Assembly (NCBI RefSeq): GCF_010389155.1 | Contig: NC_057761.1 | Span: 15,688,501-15,752,500 of the forward strand | Reading direction: 5' to 3' | Source: Erigeron canadensis | Lineage: Eukaryota > Streptophyta > Magnoliopsida > Asterales > Asteraceae | DNA length: 64,000 nucleotides | Shown here: in pieces, positions 54,497 to 64,000 of the stretch | Numbering within the stretch: position 1 is the first letter of the stretch | Layout of the letters: each line of letters starts with the position of its first letter | The notes under the pieces: generated by a model | Database searches by the model: none | Seen by the model: only the letters and a program-made list of their open reading frames with translations | Told to the model about the DNA's origin: nothing | Position numbers and translations under genes: made by a program

Positions 54497-57400
54497 ATGT
54501 AACAACCCTCAATTTCCGACTAGGATAACTTACTTATATTTATCTAGGTATCTATCCCGAGAAGTTTATTAAGAGAAATCGCCCTTTAATACAGTAAAAT
54601 GCCTTAGAAATACCATAGATGACTAGCTATCTTAGAAATGCCATAACCAATAACTATAATCAGTTAAGCCAATCTCAAGCTATATATATTAGTTCTAATT
54701 GAACTTGACAAAATGTCAATGAACCAAAATTTTTAATTCGATAAGTTAAGTTAAATATATAATAAACTAAAACTCACAAATTGAGTTAACAAAGATAATT
54801 ATTCACAAATGTCCAACAATTCAAACACCAAGTAAATTCAAGTATATTTGAACCCATAACTATAATGACCATCTTAAAAATATATTTATAGAACTATGAT
54901 GTACATAAAAGTGCTTAAATAATAATAACTATATATATATATATCTAATGTAAATACAAGTTTATAAATAATGAGATAAGTAATAAAATTAAAACACCAA
55001 AAAAAAAACTATATATATTTACATACATCTATATATATATACACACCGTATACACACATATATGTACATAAACCATGTCTTAGAAACACTACATAACTAG
55101 TAAATATTTATACAAGAACATATGCATATACTTATATCCTTGCAAGAACTAATATATGCACCCAATACAAATACATACATAGACATACATATATATGCAT
55201 ATTGACATGAGTGTAAGACTTTTATATAATTGTTCCTTACAAAATTTGTAATTTTTCTTGCAAAAATTCAGCCATGTGCACTCCACCAATCACAATTTAA
55301 CTGGCCACATGATACCCTTAAACTCTCAAGGTTAACTTAACATACCATCACACCCCACACTTCACACATCCCTTTTCATTTTACACACACAAACCAATAT
55401 TTTCTCTCTCATTTCTCTCAAATTTTCTGCACTTCCTCCTCTTTTCTTCTTCTCCATTTTGGCTCAAATAATCAACAAAAAGACAAGGAAAAATCATATT
55501 AAACTTTAATAAAAAAAGGGTTTTTGAAAGGCTTAAACAAGAGTTGATTCAAGTAAGATTTAAGGGTTATTTCAAGCTTGGAATAAGGGTTGTTTAGAGC
55601 TTATAGGGCCATGAAATTTCTGCCCAAAATCACTTTCAAATCCGAGTTCATCAAGGGTATAAATCTTCATCTCTTTGTTTAATCTATCTTGTTTTTGTTT
55701 ATACTAAAAGATCTTTATCAAAAATTAAGTTTTTCTTTGATTTTCTTCTTCAAAATACACTTAATGAGGGCATGTTGATAGAATCTTTCCTTTCATGCCA
55801 TTGCATGTCAAGATCTAGAGAAAAGATTCAAGGATTCAACTCATATAAGACCCAAAAGTGATGGTTCATGAGAAACCTTTCAAACTAGTTGATAGACCTA
55901 TATAAAAATTGATTTGTGATGATATAAATCGAACATATATTCTGTGATTTTTATAAATAAACTTATTTTTATGTTGTATGAAAGCTTTGTCAAGAGATTT
56001 GTTCATAAAATGGTTAGATGGTCACATGCAATCACATTTTTGGATGATATTTGCAAAAACTAAGTTTATTGATTTTGTTGGGTAAAAGTTCAAGTATGAA
56101 TGATATGTGTTGATCTTGAAATTAGTTGAAATCTGTATATTTAATGTTAAGGAACATAATATAAAGTAATAATCTTGTTAGTGGTAATCTAGAGGCTAAA
56201 ACAAGCAACAAACACTATTGGTGAGTTGATATAATCAAGAAGAATTCTGACAGAAATAATCTTTTCAGTTGGGACGAATAAAGTGAGCATTTCCAGACAT
56301 TTTCAGACAAAACTTTCAAAATAAAAGTTGTAGATAAATTAGTTAAGTTTAATCACCAACTGGAATTACTCAAAAATACTGAACCAAACGAATGATATGA
56401 TTTTTCTACTGAAACTGGTCAAACTGTTATTTTGTCTGAATATTTTATGAAATTTAACAATTTTTATCTCCTAATCCATAATGCTCCAGGAAGTCATACT
56501 TGGTGGAAAGTAATTTCAATGTGTCCATGACTTAAGATAAATTTATGGTATTTTTCTGAAGGTAAAATCATTAAGAACTTTTATAAAATATTTCAAGTCG
56601 CACAACAGCAACCATTCTGACCAGTTTTAGTTTGGAAATTTTTAGAGGTAGCAAACAATGTCTAAAAATTAAGTAAAAATTTACAAAATTATAAGACACA
56701 TATAGGTTGCTACAAAAAAATCAGGAAGGTTCAAATAATTCGTCTTGACCCCAAAATAGTAGCTAACATTTCGTAAAAATAAAGTATAAAACAGAAAATT
56801 TGTAAGTAATCTTATAAATGGCATAATGGGCTATGTAATGAACTAAGAACCATAATGGGCTAACCCGGCCCAAATAATGAACCCATAAGGAACACAAATC
56901 CGTAGGCCCACTTGGCCCAATAAGCCTTAAAGTCCAATAACCAAAATAACCCATTAAGCACATAACCCAAATAAGGTTAAGCCCAATAACTAAACTAAGC
57001 CCAAGTCACTTAAAAACCCATCACATTTTGGCCCAATTGATAATGGCCCATAACACTTAAACGAATTTCATGAGATAAGTTTAATCTAAATAAGATAAAG
57101 ATAATTAAGTGAGATAGGCATAAGTAATTATGTTAATCAAGCTATATATTGATATCACAAATGCTAATTCGTGCTAAAGTTGGTTACACATCAAATGATG
57201 AATAAGGATGATATAACTTAATATGGCATTTACATATGATAACCTAATATGCCAAGTGAAACCACAAATGAAGTCATGTTACCGAGAACCTAACAACTTA
57301 TAACTACGCATGTAATAAAAGTAACTTTCTACACCATCAATCTCTACAACCAAAACGATGCGAGTGTTACCAATATACTTGGATCCCACAATTGATAGCA

Positions 57401-58860
57401 ACATAATGAAAATTACATTTCTAAGTGATGGCTTAAGATAGGAACTTACGTATATTAGTTCTATCATAGAGATAGTCTTGGCTTGAAATATGATAGAGGA
57501 ACATAATGGATATATGGTCAAGGAAGCTATAGATGAAAAATACCCATTTTGGACAGATGAGTATAATATGCGGCATATCAAGGTGAGTCATAGCCCCCTT
57601 TCAAACTACTTTATGTGTTTAATTATCGGGGTGAAAAGCATAACATATAAATAAATTTGCTTTTATATATATATATAAAATGATTTTTGCTAATATGACT
57701 TGAAATGAAATTGTTTAGTATGTTCAATGTGATAAATGTTTTATGATGAGCTTAAATCTGTCAACCCGTTTTCTTTCGGTACACTACTATTTACTCTGAA
57801 AGTGGAGGCCTGTAGTTAGAGAGTTGCGCAACTAGGATTTGTCCACCTACCCAACGTGTAACGGTGGGATGTTTGGTTGCCTTTGTGACGGCCATCATTC
57901 CCAGTCCGACCACATGGTGTTCTAGCTACCTTATATTTAAATGGTCGTTTCCATGGCACGACCCTATTATTATTAATATGGCACTTGATTGACATATTGT
58001 GCCACGAAATGAATTATATATATTGTTGGACTTGATAAAATAGTAGTAGTAGTGACTCAAACATTTACTCATCAAAATTATGTAAATTATGCCTTTGTGG
58101 CTAAATGAAATTGATATTGAATTATGCCCTTGCGGCTAAGTGAAATTGATATTAATATTGTTAATAATTGGAAATTATTTGACCATACGGATTGGGTATC
58201 GTCCCTCATATGATATCTTGAAAGACGTTGAAATTGGTGATATTGAAATGATTTTGGTAACCGAATGATTTTGGTATGATATACGATTAATCGATTTATA
58301 TACTTTTTCTCTCATGATGATTTGACAAATGAGAACCTGAAATTTTACTATGGATTTTTCCAAGTCTTGATATGACATTATGGTATTTGGAAACTTGATA
58401 GCATGATATGAAAATTTTGTCGATCATATGGTTTGGATATTTCGAAATGTAATAGTAATCGGTTTTCTAAGTATTAAAACGGTGATGTACCAAGATTTAT
58501 ATAAAAACCAATACACTCACCAACTACGTTTTCGTAGTTGACACTTTTTCTTCATGCTTTTCAGGAAATAAGCTTAAGCATTGAGGATTTATATGCTTCA
58601 TGATTATTTGCATTGCACTTTGGAGTCAAAGATCAAACCTTGTGATAGGCAATGGAATCCGCCTTGATCATTGTAGTTTACTATTTCATGTGCTTGTTAT
58701 TTGGTTTGTGGACTTAATATCCAAGTATGGTGGACGCATTTGTACTTGGAAATTGGTTCACATGTTTGTACATTGTAAATTATTTTTATCAAATAAAGCT
58801 ATGGTGAATGTTATTTATAATCCTTTGTTTTGAATACTCGACTTTCTGTGCATCTCATTG
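54497..58860 (+). repeat. LTR-like repeat L (plus), head-to-head with K
   Basis: Starts TGTAACAACCCTC at 54,497. The right end near 58,860 is uncertain. It contains no ORF with family resemblance. Features shared with K in the same order: a C/T-rich leader near 55,390-55,460, GTGAGTCATAGCC near 57,583, a block with GTAACGGTGGG near 57,850, and TTGACACTTTTTCTTCATGCTTTTCAG ending near 58,565. It carries about 1.9 kb (55,660-57,560) absent from K. The AT-rich 54,900-55,200 stretch has many TATATA runs. Confidence 0.5.
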
Positions 58861-59158
58861 TTACTCACCTGAAAGCAGCACAAGTACAAGCATACTAGAA
58901 TCAACGAACAATAACACGAACAGTCAAGTACACCTGAAACACGTACACTATCTGTCCAAAAGTCCTAAACTGTCCACAAGTCAACCAGTAAGTACTCAAT
59001 CATTTGTACACGTGTATGTCCTATACTAGTGTCTTAAGAAATATCATTATGTTTTATGCAATGTTGTATTATATATATAGTAACTTAGCTGTACTTGAAA
59101 CACTTTGAAATGTCGATGACTTGAAGTTTAGTCGTTGACCACAAAAACAAAGAACTTG

Positions 59159-59204
<46 letters not shown>

Positions 59205-60359
59205 GGAGATTTTAACTTCCAAAAAGTTTAATGAAAAAGTATAAGTTTTGTACTTAGAGAGTTTATATAGAGAATTTAATCTTCAGAGAACTTATTCAAA
59301 GAACATATTTAGAGAACTTATTTGAAGAACTTAAGCAGAGAACATATTTCAAAGAGTTTAGCCAGATAACTTATCTCAAAGAGTTTAGGCAGAGAACTTA
59401 TAAAATTCTTCAAAATATCAAGACGCATAACTTATAAGTTCTTCGAATTCAACAAGAAACAAAGTTTAAAATTATAGAGAGTTTAAGTTTTGAAGACTTT
59501 AAGACACAAAATTTGTCTAACTTTGTTCTCAGCGAACTTGAAAGGTACGAATTGTATAACAGAGAGTTTAATTTGTGAAGAGTTTATCTAGAGAATTTAA
59601 TCTAGAGAGTTTAGCTAGAGGATTTATTCACGGAACTTAACAAGAAAACCTACTCTATGATTCAAGGAAACCAATTTGACCAATTTTTGACAAAAACCTA
59701 GCACACAATATGAACAAATCAGGAAGAAATCAAAAAGGATAACATGTTTTTAAGACCTTTTTGTATGGATTAAGTCTAGTTTATACCAAAGCTCCAAAAG
59801 ATCAAATATATATATAGATATATATAAACCGTAATATGTATATATATATGTGTGTGTGTATGATGAGATTTACATAAAATAAACAATTCTAAATAAAAAC
59901 CGTTTGATTACCTTAACAAAAATAGTGAAGAAGATAATGATTGATGAAGAAGATGAACAAAATTTTGAAGAATGGAGGAGTATGGGGCAGCAGCCAAGAG
60001 GGAAAAAGGAGAAGAGGAGAATTTGTGAGGAAAAGAGTTTATTTTGGAGAATTTAGGTCTTTTATGTTCTCTCCAAGCCTTGACCTAAATTTTGAGTTCT
60101 TTGACTTTTAAGAAAACCCATTTGACCCGACAATTAAAGAAAACCCGAGCCTCATTAATTTACTTTGTCGACATAATTATATGTAACTTTTAAATAACTT
60201 TCAAACGACTGTAAATACGACCATATTTGATAATTAAATCTTTTAATTATTTAATACTTAAGTACATTACTTAAATTGGCATTTCCACATGACAACTAGT
60301 ATTCCTTCGGTTCTCAAGTCCACGCACAATTTTTCCAAAGTCTAAATGCTCACAGCATG
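58861..60359. other. Noncoding repeat-rich stretch
   Basis: No gene seen. Includes an (AT)n microsatellite at about 59,162-59,201, an irregular array of GAGAACTTA / GAGTTTA-type words at 59,240-59,640, and short TATATA runs near 59,800-59,860. A possible LTR remnant occupies 59,880-60,350, but ends were not found. Confidence 0.5.
59162..59201. repeat. (AT)n microsatellite
   Basis: About 20 uninterrupted AT dinucleotides. Confidence 0.95.
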
Positions 60360-61700
60360 AGATGTGGTTTGTCTCCCTAAGCAAGAGGGAGGTTTGAGGA
60401 TTCGTCGATTAGAGACATGTAATATAGAGCTTATGACGAATCATATCTGGAATTTATTAACTAGGAAGGAGTCCTTATGGGTCAGGTGGATCCATACTTA
60501 TAGGTTGAGAGGAAGGAGTTTCTGGGAGATTCCACTAAGAGGAAACATGCCTTGGAGTTGGAGAAATCTGTTAAAAGTTCGTCTCTTGGTCCAGAATCAT
60601 TTTTGGCACATAATTGGGGATGGGCGAGATACTTCTGTTTGGTATGATTCTTGGGCTGATTGTTGACCGATTATAAATGTGGTGTCTCACAGGATGATTA
60701 ATAACGTAGGCTATGATTTGAATGCTAAAGTAGCTAACGTTGTTGATAATGGGTTGTGGAGCTTTCCAATGACTGGGATCAACAGGTTTTAAATTCTAAT
60801 GTTCCTTTCTGTAGGTTAATAAGTCTGACATCGTCAAATGGCGTAGAAATGTTGGTCGCTTGGATTCCCTTTCAGTTTCTTCGGCATGGAATGACTTGCG
60901 CGCTCGAGCTCCACTGGTAGATTGGAATCATGTTGTGAGGTTTAAACAATGTATTCCTAAGCACTCTTTTTTGTTATGGCTCATGGTTAAAAGAAAATTG
61001 AAGGCTCAAGATGTGCTTAGTCAATGGGATATTGGGATGTTCAACATAGTAGTTTGCTTCTACTATGCTCGTTGTGTAACTCAGCCGGATTCACATTCAT
61101 ATTTGTTCTTTGATTGTCATTACTCTTCAATGGTGTGGTGTGAGTTCAATCGCATTGCTGGTTCAAATCTGTGTTTTGGTGATTGGGAAGATATCATGAC
61201 AGAGCTACGCCTTGTTGCTAAAAAGAATTTTTTTTCTAGTGTTGTGTCAAAGTTGGTTTTAGCTGGTACGGTTTATGCACTTTCGCAAGAAAGGAAATGC
61301 AGGTTGTTTAAGCAAAGGAATTGAAAGTTGTTGAATTGGTAGTTTCAACTATTCGGCTTAAACTCATGACGTTACGGTTCAAGAAGAATAAGAGAATTGA
61401 AGAAGCCTTGGTTCATTGGAAGCTGCCATCATCACTATTTATTTCAACGCAGGGAGAGGCAGTTACCTATCTAGTTATCAGAGTTCGTTTGTTTTTTCTC
61501 GTTTATCTACTTGTATGGCTAGATAGGTGTTGTTTGGGAGTGACCTATCACCCGTTCTTTGTTTTGTTGGTAGTTGCTTTTTAGCATGTACGTGTAAAAG
61601 TCGATATGACAATTAGTCATGTCATCTGAACTTTCATAGTTTTTGGGTATAATACAGCTAACCAAGACATATTTTTGCTCTCTTACCAAAAAAAAAAAAA
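60360..61700 (+). pseudogene. LINE ORF2 3' end with poly(A) tail
   Basis: Begins within ORF2: LPKQEGGLRIRRLETCN, ESLWVRWIHTYRLRGRSFWE and GDGRDTSVWYDSWAD. After a stop and frameshift come SAWNDLRARAPLVDWNHVVR, FKQCIPKHSFLLWLMVKRKL, a partly decayed zinc-binding domain (CVTQPDSHSYLFFDCHYSS) and STIRLKLMTLRFKKNKRIE. A 3' UTR of roughly 110-170 bp ends in an A-run at 61,687-61,700. A 5' truncation is typical of LINE insertion. A target duplication was looked for and not found with certainty. Confidence 0.9.
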
Positions 61701-61810
61701 ATACTTCCTAGTATAATAGATGGATTCATTCGGACATAAAGTTACAGTGTTGCATCTCGGGGTGAAAGTCATAATTATGTATCATTATCTTTCATCCATA
61801 TATGTCTCAT

Positions 61811-61818
61811 GTGGGGGA
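61811..61818 (+). other. Polypurine tract of copia element G
   Basis: GTGGGGGA directly before the TGTTGG LTR start. The preceding 100 bp is a remnant of the element's 3' noncoding region. Confidence 0.65.
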
Positions 61819-61819
61819 T

Positions 61820-62592
61820 TGTTGGAAATTTTATGTAATAACATAGAATATCCAAGTTAATAGATATGTTAAAAGGAGTTGAAAGAATAATTAACTAATG
61901 TGAGTGTGTCTCACATTGGTAGAAGAATAAACATTAAGTATGTTTATAAGGAGAAGTGTTGGAGGAATTATAATTCCTTATAAGGGGCTACACCCCAAGT
62001 GAGCTAGGAGGGTGCGGAGCACCCGACGCGCCCGTGCCCGTGCCCGAGCCCGCGCCCGGGGGCGTGGACGATGAGGCGTAATGTGGCGCACTTTGCACTT
62101 GGCAGGACACTTGACTTAGCCTTAAGTGTAACACATGTTGTTTAATCATGCAAACCAACATGTGTCCCACTAAAACATCCACTAACCAGTTTATATGTAT
62201 ATAAACTATACTTAGTGGTGTTTTGGTAGTTCAGCTACAATAAAAAACACTCTCTCAAACTGGATCATCAACCAGATTTTCTTTCATTTTCTTCATTTCG
62301 TTTTGTTCTTGAAGGTATAATTCCGGGTTGTGGTTAACTCCGGCAGTACAATCTGCTTTGGCTGTTGTACCCTGGGAAACTGTCGGTTCACTTGGGTGGC
62401 CCGAAATCAGTTTTAAGGGACCTTGGTTTAACCATATCCTCAGCCCGTTTTTTTGCCTTTCTTTCTATTTCTGTTATGTTCTTTATTTGTATTCTTGTAT
62501 TGTTTAGTACTACTTAATTTACTTGTAATTTAATTATTGTAATTCGAATGTATCTTCAATAAAATTGTTGTTTTCTTGAATGGTGTTCAACA
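61820..62592 (+). repeat. 3' LTR of copia element G (773 bp)
   Basis: Starts TGTTGGAAAT and ends TTCAACA; TGTTG/CAACA is the expected terminal inverted repeat. It contains a GC-rich hexamer array (62,030-62,059), a TATATAAA box at 62,198-62,205 and CAATAAAA near 62,557. The rest of the element is missing. It ends 22 bp from the LLG stop codon. Confidence 0.72.
62030..62059 (+). repeat. GCCCGN hexamer array in the G LTR
   Basis: Five consecutive units GCCCGT, GCCCGT, GCCCGA, GCCCGC, GCCCGG. A striking GC island in an AT-rich window, about 140 bp before the TATA box. Confidence 0.85.
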
Positions 62593-62614
62593 CTATTAAC
62601 ATTAACGAATTCAT

Positions 62615-62982
62615 TCAATGTATCATTATCAAGTCGAGCACAAAGACCACAACTAATACAATGAACAATACATGAGCCGATGTGGCCGTAGCCCAACTAT
62701 TGTTTGAGTTATGGTCAGCCGATTTCTCGACCTTTTCACAACTGAGTCCCTCCTTACCTTCTTTACACATGCTAGCGAAAAGGCCGGGTGGGTACTTACC
62801 ATACAGGTTTATATAACTAAACAAGGTCGATGCACAATTGGTTTTCTCATCATTAACGTGTTCCCAGTGAGGGCAGGCTATTTGCAAAAATGACTCACAA
62901 CATGGATCACGAGGATAGACTGGTCCCTTGCATTGGCTTGTTATGATCGTGTAATTCTCGTTCTCAAAGTTCACTGGACAAG
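62615..62982 (-). CDS. LORELEI-like GPI-anchored protein (LLG family), last exon
   Basis: This exon encodes the mature part of an LRE/LLG protein, a GPI-anchored co-receptor that binds RALF peptides and chaperones FERONIA-type CrRLK1L kinases at the plasma membrane. It starts after a TATGCAG acceptor (AG at 62,983-62,984) with codon phase 2 and reads CPVNFENENYTIITSQCKGP, a CC pair, ACPHWEH, NCASTLFSYINLYGKYPPGL, then FASMCKEGKEGLSCEK. All eight cysteines of the family are present, as is an N-glycosylation site (NYT). The tail (SWATATSAHVL, then a hydrophobic FIVLVVVFVLDLIMI segment) suits a GPI-attachment signal. The signal-peptide exon is not found and probably lies beyond 64,000. No stop or frameshift is seen, so the gene may be functional. 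A copia LTR begins 22 bp beyond the stop codon. Confidence 0.9.
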
Positions 62983-63100
62983 CTGCATATATAAATAATG
63001 TTTGAGATACGATCTTTAGTAAGGTTTAGATCAAAATTCTTCAATCAGTCATGATCATGTATTAAAATTATTTACAAATTATTTATAGTTCTCCATTATT

Positions 63101-63345
63101 GATTTGAAGTATATATTAAATACATGTAAAGTACAATATTGTTTTGTCTCATGTAAGTATGTAATAGTTTCATCGTTTGCTATGTGTTTTTTTTTACATA
63201 TGCCCGGCCTGTCATACATATGAATGATTTGAAATATAGATTAAATACATGTTAGTATAGTATTGTTTTGTCTCTTGTAAGTATGTAATAGTTTCATTGT
63301 TTGCTATGAGCTTTTTTACATATGCCTGGCTGTCATACATATGAA
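63101..63345. repeat. Tandem duplication, about 120-bp unit
   Basis: Unit 1 (63,101-63,225) and unit 2 (63,226-63,345) both run from GATTTGAA(G/A)TATA through TGTTTTGTCTC, AAGTATGTAATAGTTTCAT and TTTGCTATG to GTCATACATATGAA, with few substitutions and small indels. Confidence 0.85.
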
Positions 63346-63618
63346 CTAATGTATATATCACTCTGCTACATTACTTTTATTACTGTTTGATTGTTATTAT
63401 AACAGTTAAACGAGGTATCTTTTTACTCAAGTACAGTATATGTTGATCGAATTAATGAATAAAACTCATGTGTGTCCCAGTCTATTGGGAAAAAAAGAAG
63501 TCTCATAATTTGAATAACATAATTGGATCCGTCTTTGCTATCGAAAATGATCTAAACAAAGTTGTATACATATCACTGTGCAAAGATAAATATTATATAT
63601 ATATATATATGAAAAAGT

Positions 63619-63779
63619 GAATATAAGGTTGTTTGGCACCTAAGTTTAGGTGTGGAACCCCTTACAAACAAATTTTTTGATTAATAAATAAATGTTTGGG
63701 CCCCCATGATTTTTATGGATTAAAAAAAAATATGTGAGTGTTCCACACTTAAGCTTAGGTACCTAAAAACCTTATATTC
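63619..63779. mobile_element. MITE-like element, copy 1 (161 bp)
   Basis: Left end GAATATAAGGTTGTTTGGCA and right end complement GAATATAAGGTTTTTAGGTA form terminal inverted repeats that extend about 36 bp with a few mismatches (CCTAAG, TTAGGTGTGGAAC). No coding capacity. A target duplication is not clear because the ends are AT-rich. The class (hAT-, Mutator- or PIF-related) is not assigned. Confidence 0.7.
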
Positions 63780-63792
63780 CCATCCCCATATA

Positions 63793-63957
63793 GTGAATTT
63801 AAGACTGTTCGGCTCTTAAACTTAGGTGTAGAACCCCTCACATACTAATATTTTAGTATTTCTTGTTTAATGAATAAATGTTTGGGCGCCAATGAATTTT
63901 ATGGTTTAAAAAATTAGTTTGTGTAAGTCCCAAGTTAGATGGTTAAAAACCGATTGG
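63793..63957. mobile_element. MITE-like element, copy 2 (about 165 bp)
   Basis: Related along its length to copy 1 (CTTAGGTGTAGAACCCC, ATAAATGTTTGGGCGCC, ATTTTATGG, GGTTAAAAACCG) and in the same orientation, 13 bp after it. Its terminal repeats are more decayed. Confidence 0.65.
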
Positions 63958-64000
63958 CAAGCAATTCTGATGTGGAATAAGACCAGTTCAAAATAACTAT

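Larger units (their letters stand above)
62983..64000 (-). other. Probable first intron (or truncated upstream region) of the LLG gene
   Basis: No signal-peptide exon could be recognised in this kilobase. It begins on the minus strand side with a splice acceptor at 62,983, so at least the adjacent part should be intron. It contains a tandem duplication, an (AT) run near 63,594-63,610 and two MITE-like copies. If no exon exists further upstream, the gene would be a fragment. Confidence 0.5.

Noticed and set aside
56763..56963. 66-codon minus-strand ORF with GPSGPTDLCSLWVHYLG
   Set aside because: Derives from the repeated GGCCCAA(T/C) phrases at 56,840-57,050 within an LTR-like repeat; no family match or context.
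60290..61725. Target-site duplication of the LINE ending at 61,700 (ACTAGTATTCC near 60,297 and CTTCCTAGTATAAT after the A-run)
   Set aside because: Similar words but not a convincing direct repeat at the correct borders.
61988..62182. 64-codon minus-strand ORF rich in Gly/Ser/Pro
   Set aside because: It is the reverse reading of the GC-rich hexamer array of the copia LTR.
1..64000. tRNA, rRNA, organellar inserts or CRISPR-like arrays
   Set aside because: No cloverleaf, conserved rRNA motifs, plastid genes or regular spacer arrays were recognised; tRNA-like words seen are only the retroelement primer-binding sites.

Overview
This is a plant nuclear genome window, almost certainly a eudicot and probably Asteraceae. 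The composite-type Sirevirus polyproteins with large ORFs downstream of pol look like those I remember from that family; no database was searched. It is AT-rich, gene-poor and built mainly of nested, decayed retroelements. I see one convincing host gene, the last exon of a LORELEI-like (LLG) GPI-anchored protein at 62,615-62,982 on the minus strand. I see no rRNA, tRNA or CRISPR, and no bacterial-type operons.

Layout. (1) 1-9,162: 3' two thirds of a Ty1/copia Sirevirus-like element (A1, plus): RT/RNase H, a long noncoding spacer with a promoter-like module, two accessory ORFs, polypurine tract, 3' LTR. (2) 9,163-27,380: a second Sirevirus-like element (B1, minus) with its own accessory gene, cut in two by a nest at 17,020-24,943. 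The nest holds a Ty3/gypsy element (C, plus), an LTR-like piece (D), LINE pieces, a FAR1-type transposase exon and a second C LTR in inverted orientation. (3) 27,381-28,828: RNase H end and 3' spacer of a third B-type element (B2, minus). (4) 28,829-30,186: LTR and 3' remnant of another copia element (F, minus). (5) 30,187-41,094: a second A element (A2, plus), colinear with A1 over about 9 kb. (6) 41,095-47,490: a gypsy element (E, minus) with a 3.04-kb LTR inserted in the A2 LTR, and a decayed pol. (7) 47,490-51,831: LINE pieces. (8) 51,832-58,860: two head-to-head copies of a long LTR-like repeat (K minus, L plus). K contains a solo LTR of family C with a perfect 5-bp target duplication. 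(9) 58,861-62,592: repeats, a 5'-truncated LINE with poly(A), and a copia LTR (G) ending 22 bp from the LLG stop codon. (10) 62,615-64,000: the LLG exon and its upstream flank, with a tandem duplication and a MITE-like pair.

How it fits together. Every pol gene has disabling lesions, several at catalytic motifs: the YVDD box is deleted in A2, RT motif A is deleted in C, the LINE FADD box reads FAND, and the B1 protease DSG reads DSA. The most interesting biology is the accessory gene of the A and B elements. It lies downstream of pol and encodes a shared, weakly conserved protein family. In A it is preceded by an LTR-like core (paired TGACGTCA sites plus TATA box) and a 3' splice site; in B by a TATA box and a pyrimidine-rich leader. 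This suggests that these retrotransposons carry a separately transcribed gene rather than only a read-through env-like ORF.
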